Notes: generated by a model not told the origin, from the sequence alone. Counted from the stretch's first letter, positions 34,495-55,307 are shown. The stretch: 64,000 nt of DNA from Desmodus rotundus (GCF_022682495.2 NC_071388.1:178651622-178715621); one strand, 5' to 3'. Translations and numbers: made by a program.

Positions 34495-34700
34495 GGGGTC
34501 TACTACTTAAATAGCTTTTGAAACTTGTGTAGTTACTTAACCTTTCAGAGCCTCGGCTTGCATAATTGTAGCATAGGTATAACATGTAGTCCCTAATCCA
34601 AGATGGTTCAAAGGTCAAAATAACCCAAGTATTTAGTCCAATGTCTGGCACATAACACTAACTTCTGTTAATCTCTTCAGGCTCCTGTTATTCTAATAGC
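34495..34700 (+). mobile_element. MIR SINE, forward
   Basis: Forward MIR (tctactacttaaatagc … tagttacttaacctttcaga … gtctggcacataacact order). Confidence 0.7.
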
Positions 34701-35126
34701 AACTAGAAGAAACCTTTTAAAGACCAGGTGTTCCCATTCCTCTTCTAATAATCTAGCTGCAAAATTATTTTTAGTTGCAGGATTTCAAGTAACTTTGGCT
34801 CTTGATCTGTGGTGGACTTTATTTTTCTCTTTCTGTGCAAGCAATGTATACAAAATGACAGCAGAAATATTTCCCTCACTGCCTGGCTTCCACTGGACTA
34901 AGCAGTGGCCGCAGGGCCATATTGAGGAGTTCCTTCCCACCTACAGCAGATCAGGTGCTATAGCTCCAAGATAGACTAGGTCCTTGGCACAGATGAAGAG
35001 CAAAAATTTAAATGTTACACAAGATCTTGTACCTCCAATTTATAAATTAATGTAGAAAGTGGTGTTACCTCTTGCAAATCAGTATCTATCCCCAACATGC
35101 ACACAGCCAGGTACTGTTTTAAAAGC

Positions 35127-35340
35127 CAGCCCTGGCTGGGTAGCTCAGTTGGTTGAAGTGTTGTCCCATACACAAAAGGTTGCAGGTTCAATTCCCAGTC
35201 AGAGCACATAGCTAGGTTGCAGGTTTGATCCCCTTTCCACATGCACACAGGGGGCAACTGATCCTCTCTATCCCTTCCTCTCTTCCTAAAAATTAAGATA
35301 TATCCTTGGGTGAGGATTAAATTAAAAAAAAAAAAAAAAA
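35127..35340 (+). mobile_element. Ves-related SINE, forward
   Basis: Longer subfamily with the ttgtcccatacac head and the ccttgggtgaggattaaatt tail, ending in a run of A. Same type as at 12189. Confidence 0.88.
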
Positions 35341-35689
35341 GTCACCCTCCCACACTGTGTAATCTAATAAAAATTAAGTACATTGAGCCAGATACCTATT
35401 TCCTTTTAACTTTTTAAGAAATAACAGTGAAAACATGGGGCCATGCATTACCAAGTTATGGATGCTCTGCCTGTCCTCTATCCAGTTTGAATGGCACACC
35501 TCGCTCCTTTCTACTTTAGTACACCCTGCCCTCCTGGTAGGAACCCACAGCTTATCTGTTATGTTGAGGTGTTGGAGTAATAACCCCTGTAAGAAATGAC
35601 AAGTTGCCCCTTTCTTTATGACCAAAACCCCCATACAATATTTTTTCCACACAATCCAGAGCTGTTATCTCTAAATTTTTTCCCCATTA

Positions 35690-35968
35690 TTGCCCTGGCC
35701 AGCTAGGCCAGCTAGTTACTGTCCTCCCGACACACCAAGGCTGTGGGTTCAATCCCCAGTCAGAGCACATACAGGAAATCATCTAACAAATACATAATTA
35801 AGGGGATCAGCTCTGGCACGGTGACAGTTTGGAGCATTAGCCCCTGCACCAAAAGGTCGCGGGCTCAATTCCTGGTCAGGGCATGCAAGAGAAGCAACTG
35901 ATTGGATGCTTCTCTCTTTCCCCTGCTTCCTCTCTAAATATATCCTGGGGTGAGGATTTAAAAAAAAG
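35690..35968 (+). mobile_element. Two adjacent Ves-related SINE pieces
   Basis: A truncated head at about 35691-35800 is followed directly by a second, almost complete copy at about 35805-35968 (tail tatatcctggggtgaggatt). Both are forward. Confidence 0.7.
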
Positions 35969-36379
35969 AGTTAAAAATCAATGTTTATCACTTTCTCTCT
36001 AAAAATCCACTCTCATTATCAATATAATGATGTAATTCAGTGTGCAGGAAAGGGAACACTATAGGTGGAACAATGTTTTAACACTTGTGCCAAGTCCTAT
36101 CCCTTCCTCTTTGATTAGCTTTCATTTCTCCTATCTTCTAGTTCATGGAAAGGCTAACACAATTAACTTTAAACAAATTTTTATTACACAAAGCTCACAT
36201 AATTGGATATTTCTCTACTTTGTACACAATTATTCTTACTCTCCACAGAAAGGCTGCTTAACTTCTCATCAGGTGATGGCAAGCACTAAAATCCTGATTT
36301 TAACAGAATAGTAGTAAAAATACCTCAGTGATTTAAGTTGAAAGCAGTACATTGGTACATGGCTCTTGCACTTAGTTAT

Positions 36380-36630
36380 CAGGAATGTACAAATGTATTT
36401 TATTCAAAAATACAAAATAAATTATCTGTAGGCATGGACAATGACAGCAGTAAACCATTGTATGTTGTCAACTGAAACCAGTAACTGATGGTTATAGTGA
36501 TTTTCTTAAACATCAGCCAGCCTTTTCTTCCATCATTTCCTTCAACTGACTTCTCTGAAGTTAGAGGTGAGGAGCCCTGCCTGGAGCTTCCTCTCACAGT
36601 TCTCAGTAATGGTAAAGCACTATTCCGGGA
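36380..36630 (-). promoter_or_regulatory. HSPD1: HSPD1 3' UTR and polyadenylation signal
   Basis: Follows the HSPD1 stop on the minus strand. AATAAA is read on the minus strand at 36404-36399, so cleavage is expected near 36380. Confidence 0.8.
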
Positions 36631-45988
<9,358 letters not shown>

Positions 45989-47198
45989 CTGGGGAGGGAA
46001 AGAAACAAGAAATGTCATCAGTACATCAATACTAGCATTACCCGAGGTGTGTTGTAACACAAACATGACACCTGTGCAACAGGACGAAAGTTAGATGCAG
46101 AAGCAAGCTGGGCTGAATTCTGCCAGCCACTACACCTGGGCCGCGGGATGCACCACAGGCAGCCCACAGCTTCAGAACACCAGGTACTAGCGCAGACTTG
46201 AAGAAAAGGGCCGCCCACACGCCCGACCTAGAGCACTAGCACAAAGCACACCCCTCTTCTTCCCCGTGGTCATCTACTCCTGCGGCTACACAAGTTAATC
46301 TTTCACTGCTAAAATGGCCTTCAGCGCCAACGCACTCCAAACGTGCCCCTGAGAAACCTAGTCTGCAGGATATGGGCAGGTTCTAAACCCTATGACTAGG
46401 GGAGTTAAATATTCCTGATAGTGCAAAAACCTGCTTAATCAGAAGTGTTTCTACAGCGGCCGGTTAGGCCGCGATGCTAGCGGCCGCGACCCGGCCCACT
46501 CCGCACGGCCCCACGTGTCTTTCCACCCGGACGCCCGGAGCAAGGTCAAGGGTGGAGGTACTTATCCTGCCGAGTCCCCGGGGCCAAAGAGATTCCCACG
46601 CAGATGCGACCACCCTCCCCAAAGCCCTGCAGTCGGCCAGGAGTGGATTGCCTCGGAAGGCCCACGTGAATACACTCCCCCGATTCCTCACAAACTCCCG
46701 TGCAAGCCTTCCCTCCCACGCCCTGCCCCGGCGAGCGATCCACGCCGCACGTGATGAGCACCCGCATGGACCCGCGAGGCCTGGGCAAGCGGGTCCGGGC
46801 CTGCGGCGCTGGAGGGAAACCCAGGGTCTCCGCGGCCGGCCCACTCCAGCACTAGGGCAGCAGGGTAGGACGGCTCCGGGTCCAAGGAGCCTGGGAGGGG
46901 CGGCAGCATACCTCCGGGGTACCGGCAGGGTGTGCGAGCAGCTATACAGGCCGTCGGCGGCGAGTGAGAGACCGAGGGCAAGTAGCACAAGGCAATGAGC
47001 TAGAGTCCCCTCCCTCCAGTGCTCCCCCCGCCCCGCGGCAACGTGTGCGCTGGCACTTCCCACCCCCTTCCCGGCGGCCCGGGCCCGGCAATCTGCACGC
47101 GCCGGGCGCCAGCCCCGCCCTTCCCTACCCGCGCCGGGCCCGTCCAGGGGCCTCAGCCTTCTCCCGCGAGCTTAGGCTAGTTCCCGGGCTGAGCTCGG

Positions 47199-47216
47199 TT
47201 CTAGAACTTTCCGGAA
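47199..47216. promoter_or_regulatory. Four-unit perfect heat-shock element
   Basis: TTCTAGAACTTTCCGGAA: TTC, GAA, TTC, GAA in alternating direction with 2-base spacers and no mismatch. HSF1 trimers bind such arrays. It is about 350 bases upstream of the HSPE1 start codon. Confidence 0.93.
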
Positions 47217-47234
47217 AGAGCCGCGCTCTCTTGT

Positions 47235-47247
47235 AGGTCAAAGGTCA
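47235..47247. promoter_or_regulatory. DR1 / ERR-type nuclear receptor site
   Basis: AGGTCAAAGGTCA, a perfect direct repeat of AGGTCA with one base between. Such sites bind RXR partners, HNF4-type or ERR-type receptors; ERR receptors drive many mitochondrial genes. Binding here is inferred. Confidence 0.75.
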
Positions 47248-47563
47248 AATGCGTCATTTCCGGAAGGAGGAGAAAGGATACTACTTTAACCTGAGCAGGA
47301 GGCCTAGAAAAGCCTAGAAAGAGCGCCTCTTTCCTTCCGCCTCCCGGTCGTACCGTCAGGGGGCTGTGCAGAGCTCTCCGGACGAATCGGGGTGCGCGCC
47401 GCTGCAGCCGCCCTTTCTCGCGGGGTGGGGCGGGTGGTGGTGGCGACTGCGCGTGCGCGCTGAGCGGCTTTTTCCCAAGTTCACGTGTCCCGCGGGCCCG
47501 ACTGCAGGTCTCTCCTTGCGGCCCCAGCGCGAGAGCAGAGTACGTACTGCGGCGGCCGGAGTC

Positions 47564-47566
47564 ATG
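47564..47566 (+). CDS. HSPE1: HSPE1 exon 1 coding part (Met only)
   Basis: ATG directly followed by the GTGAGT donor at 47567. The rest of exon 1 is 5' UTR in the CpG island. Confidence 0.95.
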
Positions 47567-49858
47567 GTGAGTTCCTCGTGGACTGCAGTCCCGCGAGTCC
47601 CGGTCGGTCTTGAGGCATACGGAGAGCCTGGACAGTTCTCGTGGGGACGTGGGGAGGAGTGGGAGGAGTAGGGATCACTCGGGGACCCGCACCTTCCCGA
47701 AATCTGGAGAGGCCGGAATCCCCCGACCTTTTCCTAAGGGCTCTTTGCACGCGCGTTGGCGGCGGGCGTGTGGTGGCCTAGGGGGCGGGAACCCGGACGC
47801 ACGCGCTACTGCCGACCCTCTTTCCCCTGCGGGGTCTCCATAGGTGTGTAATTCCATGGAGAAAACATGGCCTTGGGCGGAGAAATTGACTTAAATGTTT
47901 GCTGAAAACATCCTGAAAAACCTAAAGAAGGAAAATATTTGACCTTGGAATAAAATAAGGTTGCCGTTACAGCTCATGGGGCTGCTGACCAGAGAAGCAC
48001 AAACGACCCCTAACATACATAGGGCGTGGGAGATTAACTCGAAATACAAAGCATTGCATTCAAATGGGTTTCCTAAAGGAGTAATCTGAGTTGGGGCGTT
48101 ATCTCTGAAACCACACGTGGTGTTTTACAAGTAACGTTTACAATGGCATTATATTTGTAGAACATAATCACATACTGTTTTTTGTTTGAATCAAACATTT
48201 CTCCCTACAGGCAGGACAGGCATTTAGAAAGTTTCTGCCCCTCTTTGATCGTGTACTGGTTGAAAGGTGTGCTGCAGAAACTGTAACTAAAGGAGGCATT
48301 ATGCTTCCAGAAAAATCTCAAGGAAAAGTATTGCAAGCAACTGTAGTAGCTGTTGGATCAGGCTCCAAAGGAAAGGTAAATGGGAGCTAAAAAGAAACTA
48401 CTTACTATGTGAAGTGGAGGGGCAAAAAAGAAACATTTGGTTGTTATTAAAAGCAGCTTTTTAAGTATCTTGTATTTCCAGATCATTCCCTAGTTCAATC
48501 ACATGTGATTTGGCTCTTTAAGGAAAATGATTGTAAAATAAAATTGCACATCTTACATGAAGGGTACTTTGAGAATATTAAAACTATTAGCCAAATAGCC
48601 TTTTGGTACCTTAGTATGACCAGTGTTTTCTGCAAATTCTGAATTTATTTAAAAAAAATTTTTAAGTTCAAGTACTGAGTTTATTTTTTAAGATTTTGTT
48701 TATTTATTTATTTTTAAGACATGGGGTGGGAGGAGGAAAGAGAGGAAGAGAAATATCGATGTGAGAGAGAAACAGTAGTTGTGTATGTGCCCTGACCAGG
48801 AGTCAAACCTTTTGCTTTAAGGTAGATGCCCAAGCAACTGAACCACACCGGTCAGGACTCAAATTTTGAATTTTTGATAAAACAAAAAAATTAAGCTTGG
48901 AGATAATTAATAATGGGTCTAATCTTTAACACTGAAATTGTCCTAATCCATTAACCACTCCTTACCTTACTTGGCATACCTGTGAAAGGAACAGGTTGGG
49001 CTATCCTTCCAGGTATTCTTCAGTTAACTGGTTAGACCTCAGAGCTCTAAAGTATCAGCCAGAATACACAGTTAATGCCCTTGGAGTCAAATATGTTAAT
49101 TACATTGTTGCATTTGCCTCGAAGAAACAAAGTTATAGCAGGGAGCCAGGAATGGGGAAGCCTTTAGCAAGTGGCCCTATGCTTCAGTCTGTCTCTCCAA
49201 ATCTGTTTTTGAGGAAAGGAAATTGAATCACAAACGAAGTAATTTTCAAATTCAGGAAGTCTTAAATTTTTGTACACTGAAGTTGAACATAACCATGTAT
49301 ACATGGTTTTAAAAACTGGCTTATTTTACACAGTCCATACTAGGTTAGGTTAATATTTAACCATTAGAAACTAGCTTAGGTTAGTTTTCCCTGTATAACT
49401 TCTTGAACTTTTCCACTGAAATCAGATGTTAGTTTAAGCTACTATGTGGGCATTATTTCAAAATGTTAACTAAGACTGTGGTGATATCTTAGAGTGAAAA
49501 ACTACAGTTGTATTTTTTTATCATTTGACTACCTAGTCATTTTTAAACAACTGATTCAATTAACAAAAGTGAGGTGTGACTATTTGGTGAGCTAAATGTC
49601 TTTCCTAATAAATATCCTTATATTCTTAAGGGTGGAGAGATTCAACCAGTTAGTGTGAAAGTTGGAGATAAAGTTCTCCTTCCAGAATATGGAGGAACCA
49701 AAGTAGTTCTAGATGACAAGGTATGTAAATTTATAAGTTTTTTAAAATCTGGCTTTGCAGAGTTAAGTGTTTGCTATTTTCTTAACCACTGGTTTCTCTA
49801 TTTGCAGGATTATTTCTTATTTAGAGATGGTGACATTCTTGGAAAGTATGTAGACTGA
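47564..49858 (+). CDS. HSPE1: HSPE1, mitochondrial 10-kDa heat-shock protein (co-chaperonin Hsp10)
   Basis: Four exons (47564-47566 coding part, 48211-48375, 49631-49720, 49808-49858) join to 102 residues plus TGA, the usual length. Hsp10 is a seven-subunit lid that closes the Hsp60 chamber in the mitochondrial matrix. Exon 1 codes only the initiator Met, as in the mammalian gene. Visible: MAGQAFRKFLPLFDRVLVER, the mobile loop with GGIMLPEKSQGK at about 29-40 that contacts Hsp60, VGSGSKGKGGEIQPVSVKVG, the EYGGTKVVLDDKDYFLFRDG stretch, and the end ILGKYVD. Residue 21 is Cys (ERCAAE) where human has Ser. It is transcribed away from HSPD1 from the shared CpG island. Confidence 0.99.
48211..48375 (+). 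CDS. HSPE1: HSPE1 coding exon 2
   Basis: Residues 2-56 (AGQAFRKFLPLFDRVLVERC … GSGSKGK), phase 0. Acceptor CTCCCTACAG, donor AAG|GTAAAT. Confidence 0.98.
48686..48860 (-). mobile_element. Ves SINE, reverse, in HSPE1 intron 2
   Basis: Somewhat shortened reverse Ves SINE, head ccacaccggtcaggac. Confidence 0.88.
49631..49720 (+). CDS. HSPE1: HSPE1 coding exon 3
   Basis: Residues 57-86 (GGEIQPVSVKVGDKVLLPEY … VVLDDK), phase 0, donor AAG|GTATGT. Confidence 0.98.
49808..49858 (+). CDS. HSPE1: HSPE1 coding exon 4 with stop
   Basis: Residues 87-102 (DYFLFRDGDILGKYVD) and TGA at 49856-49858. It is only 87 bases after exon 3. Confidence 0.98.
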   Translation, partial: DYFLFRDGDILGKYVD

Positions 49859-50065
49859 AATAAGTCACTATTGAAATGGCATCATGTGACGCAGCCCATT
49901 CCTTTGAAGTACTGAAATCTTTCATCATGTAAATAATTTCCGTGTCTCTTTTATAATAAACGAATGATATCCAAAGTACTGACATCCAGTGTCTTTTAAA
50001 ATTTAGTTTCACTGTACTGATATAAACATTTCCAAATAAAAACATATCAATAAATGGTCGATTTT
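49859..50065 (+). promoter_or_regulatory. HSPE1: HSPE1 3' UTR and polyadenylation signals
   Basis: AATAAA at 49955-49960 and at 50035-50040, so two close 3' ends are likely. Confidence 0.85.
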
Positions 50066-50504
50066 TGTTTAGTGATTTTAAGATGGTTTTAGAGTTCTCT
50101 ATTTTTTTCCCCCCTTAAGTAACCTGCAGAGAATTCTGGGAAACAGGGCTTTTAATTTTCACATTGAACTTAGTATTGCTACACAGATCATTAATGCTGA
50201 TATAAAGCCATGTATTTACACTTAAAATTTTGAGATCCCAAAGAAGAGAGTCTGTCTACATAAGAAACATCCAAATCTGTGGTAAGAGTTAATGCTCCCC
50301 AGAGCGGCAGTTGGTGTTTTTATGTATTTGAGGTTGAGGAGGGAACTAAGGAAGATTATATAGAGGTGGGAAAAAGCAAGGTGGGGATTGGGTGGTTGTC
50401 TTTAGAAGGATGGGTCTGAAAAGAGGCATATCAAAGATGGGTTAATCTACTTAGATGTACAGAAACCATGAACAAGGCTTGCTTAAAACAAGGGTAAAGC
50501 TTTT

Positions 50505-50692
50505 TCCTCTTACGGTATTTTGCTGTGTAATGTGCTCCCGTGTATAATGTGCACCCATTTTTTTGTGCATATTATACACAGGATTATACACATACCGATG
50601 GTATGTAATCATTATGCCCATGTAAAATGCTTACCCTTTTCCCTCAAAAATGTAGGTAGAAAAGTGCTCATTATACAGTAAAATGCCCAGTT
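50505..50692. mobile_element. MITE-like unit with terminal inverted repeats
   Basis: The left end (tattttgctgtgtaatgtgc near 50516) pairs with the reverse of the right end (gctcattatacagtaaaatg near 50667) over roughly 20 bases, with about five differences. Internal tataatgtgcaccca / gcatattatacacagg is also inverted. Family unknown to me. Confidence 0.6.
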
Positions 50693-51058
50693 GAGAATTT
50701 ACAGTCTCATCACAGGAACGCTTTTTCCCCACAGCTGCTGTACGCTGATTCAGGCAGAAAAACCCAGTGTTCCAGTTAGGAGATGGTGAAAGCAGGAGGT
50801 GCTTATGAGAAAGGGAAGGCGGATAATCGCTGGAACAGAAGGAATGGATTTCTATAGGTGCAGATAAACATAGTTATACTAAATTGTAAAGGATGTTAAT
50901 CATTGTGCTTGCTTGTTAGCTTTGCAAACAGTTTGGAATACACTGTTGCTTTAGGCCCAGTGCAAAGGTTAACTTGCCCACTTAATATTCCAAAGGTTTG
51001 AGAAATAAGATTTGCAAGTCTGGGATGGTAGCTTCAACTTCGAAAAAAGCCTCCATTG

Positions 51059-51162
51059 ATAGTCAAACCTGGCTTCTTGACCGTCCCTCATAATCTCAAA
51101 TAATTGATTTATAGTCAAACCTGGCTTCTTGACCGTCCCTCATAATCTCAATTTGATTCTCA
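51059..51162. repeat. 52-base tandem duplication
   Basis: The block starting ATAGTCAAACCTGGCTTCTT occurs at 51059 and again at 51111, with about 42 identical bases in a row in each unit. Confidence 0.93.
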
Positions 51163-51879
51163 ACTGAGAATCAAGTTTACAGAAAGAATGTTCCGGTTGT
51201 CAAAACTTAAGTTCTTGGCTGGACAGCCCTTTTCATGATACCTGTATGACCAGCCGTGTGTCTTTTGGGTGACAAAGAATGCACAAATAGGGTGTGTGTT
51301 GGTTTTCAAACAAATCACTCCTTGAATGACCTTGTGGAACGAATGACATTGAAGAACTGAGGTTCCACTGTACATTATCTTTCACGATGTTACAGTGCAA
51401 TGTGGGTTGGTGGGGAGGGCAGTGCTACACGATCATTTAGGGTCCCAGACTTCCCATCTTATAGCCCAACTGTCCTGGGTGCTTAGAGTCACTCCACAGG
51501 ATCATGCAGGAAATATTTATGGTTTAGGTCTAGAAATGAAGCACTTCATTACTCACTAGAGTTGATTAGAAAATTGCAGACTGGTTGGTTTAACATTCCA
51601 CTCCTGGGAAAGGCTGAATCATGAAAGTGTCTCAAAAATTTTTAAAAACTCAAGTAGTAACATTCTAACTTTATAACAAGCTTATATTGAGCTACATTTA
51701 TGGAATCTAGTGTCTTACAGATACTGTTTTCAGAAAATTTTAAGGAACATTTCCAGTTCTTAAAACTTAATACTTCCACACTTGGCAAAAGAACCCAAAG
51801 CAAGCTATATAATAGCTAATGTTGGTCCATAGTACCTTTGCATGCCAGGGTAGGCACTATGATTAAAAGCTCTAGTTCA

Positions 51880-52105
51880 TTTCAGGAGCATTTTCTAGGT
51901 ACTGACTACTGTTGTAAGTACTTTGCATGTATCAGTTAGTTTAATCTTTTGACAACCCTATGAGCTAGGTAACTCTCATCTTGCTGATAAGGAACTGAGG
52001 CACAGAGGGGTTAAGTAATAACTAAGACCACTTAGCAAGAAGTGATAAAGCCAGGTTTTGGACCTAGGCAGTCCACCTTTCAGACACTGCTGTCTAAAAC
52101 CATCA
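51880..52105 (-). mobile_element. MIR SINE, reverse
   Basis: Clear reverse MIR (aggaactgaggcacagaggg at about 51991-52010). Confidence 0.8.
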
Positions 52106-52639
52106 TTTTTGGCCTCAGCTACTTGGCTAATTCTAAGTATTTGATACCACTGTGGTATTGGGGGTGGGGGGTGGGGATGTGAATGGCAATTAGGTATCTA
52201 GTATATAATTTGTTGAATTTAACAAATAGGAGACTGAGTCACAACTGGATGTATTAATTGCTTGATTTAGCTATAGCAGCTAGGGAGAATTAAGATTTGA
52301 ACCCAGACTATCCTACTCCAGACTTGATTACCAACCCCTAAAATCACCTACAGGCTATTTCTGTCTTGGTGGTCAAATTTATCTTAAGTTCTTTATAAAC
52401 TAGTTTGATCACATTTTAAAAGATGTGTCCCATATTTACCTTGTGGAATTGAAAACTAAATGAAGTTGTAAATGGCATAGAATAAGGTTCCAACTTTTAT
52501 AATGTTCCCATAAGTAAAGTAGTATGTATGTATTTACATTTACGTACAAGGTGTTTAGTGGCATTTGTTATACTAAGGCTTAATTTTTGTTAGGCACAAG
52601 AATTATGATTAAAAACTCTATTTTTACAGCACCCAACTG

Positions 52640-52960
52640 GCCATCAATTTCCTACTGTGCACAGCTAGATAATGGGCTTTGAAGATCCTAACCTTTTCAG
52701 TACAGATTTTCCTGTTTTGCCAGTAAGAAAGCTGAGAAGAGATAAGGAAACTTGTTCAAGGCCATGTGGCTGGTAAATTGCAGAGTTAGGAATCTAGTCC
52801 AAAGGCCAAGGCTTTCCCATTATCTCCGGATTTTGTTTTCCAAAGATCCAAGTAAATGAGTTTTGAGATCCAAGGTGGCAGTTTCCAAACTTTGGTTCAT
52901 CCGTGGAATTACCTGGTGTACTTAAAATTGCAGAGCTCCATCCATAACCTAAATTGGGAT
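52640..52960. mobile_element. MIR (reverse) followed by a MER5-like hAT fragment
   Basis: A reverse MIR occupies about 52690-52805; 52880-52945 (agtttccaaactttggttca … ttacctggtgta) resembles the MER5-type hAT family. Confidence 0.55.
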
Positions 52961-53214
52961 GAGAGGGTTTTTTTTGTTTGTTTGTTTTTGGTACCACAGT
53001 AGTCTTGCCAGTGTTTGTCTAGCAGACGTGGTAAAGATATAATTTTATGCTGAGTTTTTATTGAGAATAGGGGAAAAAATTTGGCTTGAGAAAGGCCAAA
53101 AATAAGGGAATTGGGGCTGTGGAACCACATTTCAGCATATGTTGTCACTTAACTTTTCAACAGAAAAGTAATAATGGAGAGAAATGTAACAAAAGATGTA
53201 TAACTCTAAGTGGA

Positions 53215-53452
53215 ATTTTCATAATAATACCATTTTTAAGTGCTTGCCAGGCACTTATTCAGGCACTTAAGATAGCATCTTGCTTAATTGTAATCATAGC
53301 AACCCTCTGAGGCCCGCATTCTTTGCCTCAGGGGTGAAAGATACACAGAGAAGTAGAAGAACTAGCTCAAGGTGACAGACATTTTAAGTCATAGGAGGGA
53401 ATTGAACTCAGGTTTGTCTGACTTCAAAGTCTGCCTTCCAATATTCTACACA
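53215..53452 (-). mobile_element. MIR SINE, reverse
   Basis: Reverse MIR with the agtgcttgccaggcactt end and a gaattgaactcagg stretch. Confidence 0.75.
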
Positions 53453-53653
53453 AAAGTACTGGGAAAATGAGAATAAAATTAAAATTACCCAGGGAGCTAT
53501 TCTGTTGTACAAGTATTATCATTATTAAGATTATGTTTCTTCTATTGTTTCAGAAAATGTATGTTTTACAAAAATACCTTATTTTAAAAATTGGGATTAT
53601 AGGTGCTTTTTTTTTCATTTGTATTTCATCGTGGTAAGAATATGAGGTCTATT

Positions 53654-53896
53654 CTCAATAGATTTTTTTTAAAGATTTTATTTTATTTTCAGAGAGGGTG
53701 GGAGGGAGGGAGAGAAACATTGATGTGTCAGAGATATGTCAATCAGTTGCCTCCTCTTGCACGCTCCTAGCTGGGACCTGGTCAGCAACCCAGGCATGTG
53801 CCCTGACCGGGAATAGAACCAGCGACCTTTCAGTTTAGCAGCCTGGCACTCAGTCCACTGAGCAACACCAGCCAGGGCTATCCTCAATAGATTTTT
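53654..53896 (-). mobile_element. Ves SINE with perfect 14-bp duplication
   Basis: Reverse Ves SINE bounded by CTCAATAGATTTTT at 53654-53667 and 53883-53896. Confidence 0.93.
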
Positions 53897-54165
53897 AACT
53901 GTACAATATTATTAACTCTAGGCACATTGTTGTACAACAGACCTCTAGAACTTTTTCATCTCACCTGAAACACTATGTCAGTTATCTTCCCATTTCCTCT
54001 CCCCTTAGTCCCTGACAGCCACTATTCTACTCTTCTATGAGATCAACTGTTTTAGATGCCCATCTCATGTAAGTGGAATCGTGCAGTATTTGACCTGTGA
54101 TTGGCGTTTTTCACTTAGCACAGTGTGCTTCAAGGTTTGCCCATGTTTCCACATGTGACAGGATT
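53897..54165 (-). mobile_element. Old L1 3' end, antisense, left half
   Basis: Text of an old L1 3' region in reverse (atctcatgtaagtggaatcg). It breaks at the SIAH1 retrocopy and resumes at about 57460 with gctgaataatacttcatttt, which continues the same element. Confidence 0.75.
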
Positions 54166-54595
54166 TTCTTTTTCTTTTTTAACTTGCCAGATATTCTTTT
54201 AATGACAATTTAAAAGACCAAAACCATTTTTTTTCGCAAACTGCCTTTGTAAAAAAAATGATTTGCTTTCAATTACAAATACTGGGTAATATTATAACTT
54301 CTTTTGCAAAACCAATAAATACAAGAACAAATTTTAAACATATGATTTGTCCAAGATATTTGGAAAAAAAGCCTGATTTTTTTTTCAGTATTTAAAAAAA
54401 TCAGTTTACCCTAACCTTTCAAAGAATAAATTTGAAGTTATCACTTAACTGGAGGAAAAAGAAAGACAAGGAGAGGCAGACCAAGTGATCATCTCATAGC
54501 TGCCTTAAATAGCTTTTGATAATTCTTCCAATGTTCCCTTCCCTTTCTTGAACTCTTTTTATTCAAAATAGCTGAACTACAGTTGTTTTGTGGGT

Positions 54596-54778
54596 GTTTT
54601 TTAAAGATATTATTTGTTTTTAGAGAGGGGAAGGGAGGAAGAAAGAGAGGGAGGAAAACATCAATCAGTTGCTTCTTGTATGTGCCCTGCCTGGGAATGG
54701 AACTGGTGACTGAATTTGGTGACATTTCCTTTTGCAGGATGACGCCCAGCCAACGGGGCCACACTTGTCAGGGCTGAA
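54596..54778 (-). mobile_element. Ves SINE, reverse, inside the SIAH1 retrocopy
   Basis: Reverse Ves SINE in the 3' UTR part of the pseudogene, so it is younger than the retrocopy. Confidence 0.9.
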
Positions 54779-55307
54779 TTTAAAGTATTTCTAATGAACT
54801 GATGAATGGGGAGAAAAAAATACTATGGAACACACATGGATAAATGTCACCATAAATAATTATGCATATAAAAAAGACAATAACTTTAAAAAGGTACAAA
54901 AAATAGTGGGAAAAATATGAATTATATGAATTACAGAAAAGAAAGTCAAATTTATTTAATAAAAAACTGGAATTAATAAAAATGAACAAATACACACACA
55001 CAAAATATATACACACAGCAGCACTGTGTATTGACTCAAAAATGGGGAAAGCAGTAGTCCAAGACCACTCAACGTGGCTTGTCAAAAGGAAAAAAAATCA
55101 AACACATGCACACACAGGAATGCATGCACACATGCAAAAATGAAAACAAAAACCCAATATTTGTCAACACTACACTCAATCTACAAGAAACATAAATTCA
55201 GTATTTTACAATGATTTCTTAATACCAAAGATGCCCATCTTGTGTGTGTATATATATATATTTTTTTCAGTGGTTTACTATTGGTTTATTTTAAATATAC
55301 TAGTGTT

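Larger units (their letters stand above)
47195..47566. promoter_or_regulatory. Bidirectional HSPD1/HSPE1 promoter core
   Basis: Divergent genes share a few hundred bases here. No TATA box is visible. From left: heat-shock element 47199-47216, DR1 nuclear-receptor-type repeat 47235-47247, CRE/ATF-like TGCGTCA 47250-47256, ETS/GABP-like TTTCCGGAAG 47257-47266. The HSP60/HSP10 bidirectional promoter is established in mammals. Confidence 0.85.
46440..47850. promoter_or_regulatory. CpG island spanning HSPD1 5' end, shared promoter and HSPE1 exon 1
   Basis: Dense CpG over 1.4 kb, with long random open frames on both strands that are products of high GC. HSPD1 exon 1 (non-coding) should lie inside; possible minus-strand donors are G|GTAGGG near 47124 and G|GTATGC near 46915. 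I cannot choose between them. Confidence 0.85.

Noticed and set aside
46464..47063. 199-codon minus-strand and 174-codon plus-strand frames in the CpG island
   Set aside because: High GC lowers stop frequency; the two frames overlap each other, have no recognisable domain, and lie across the HSPD1 5' end.
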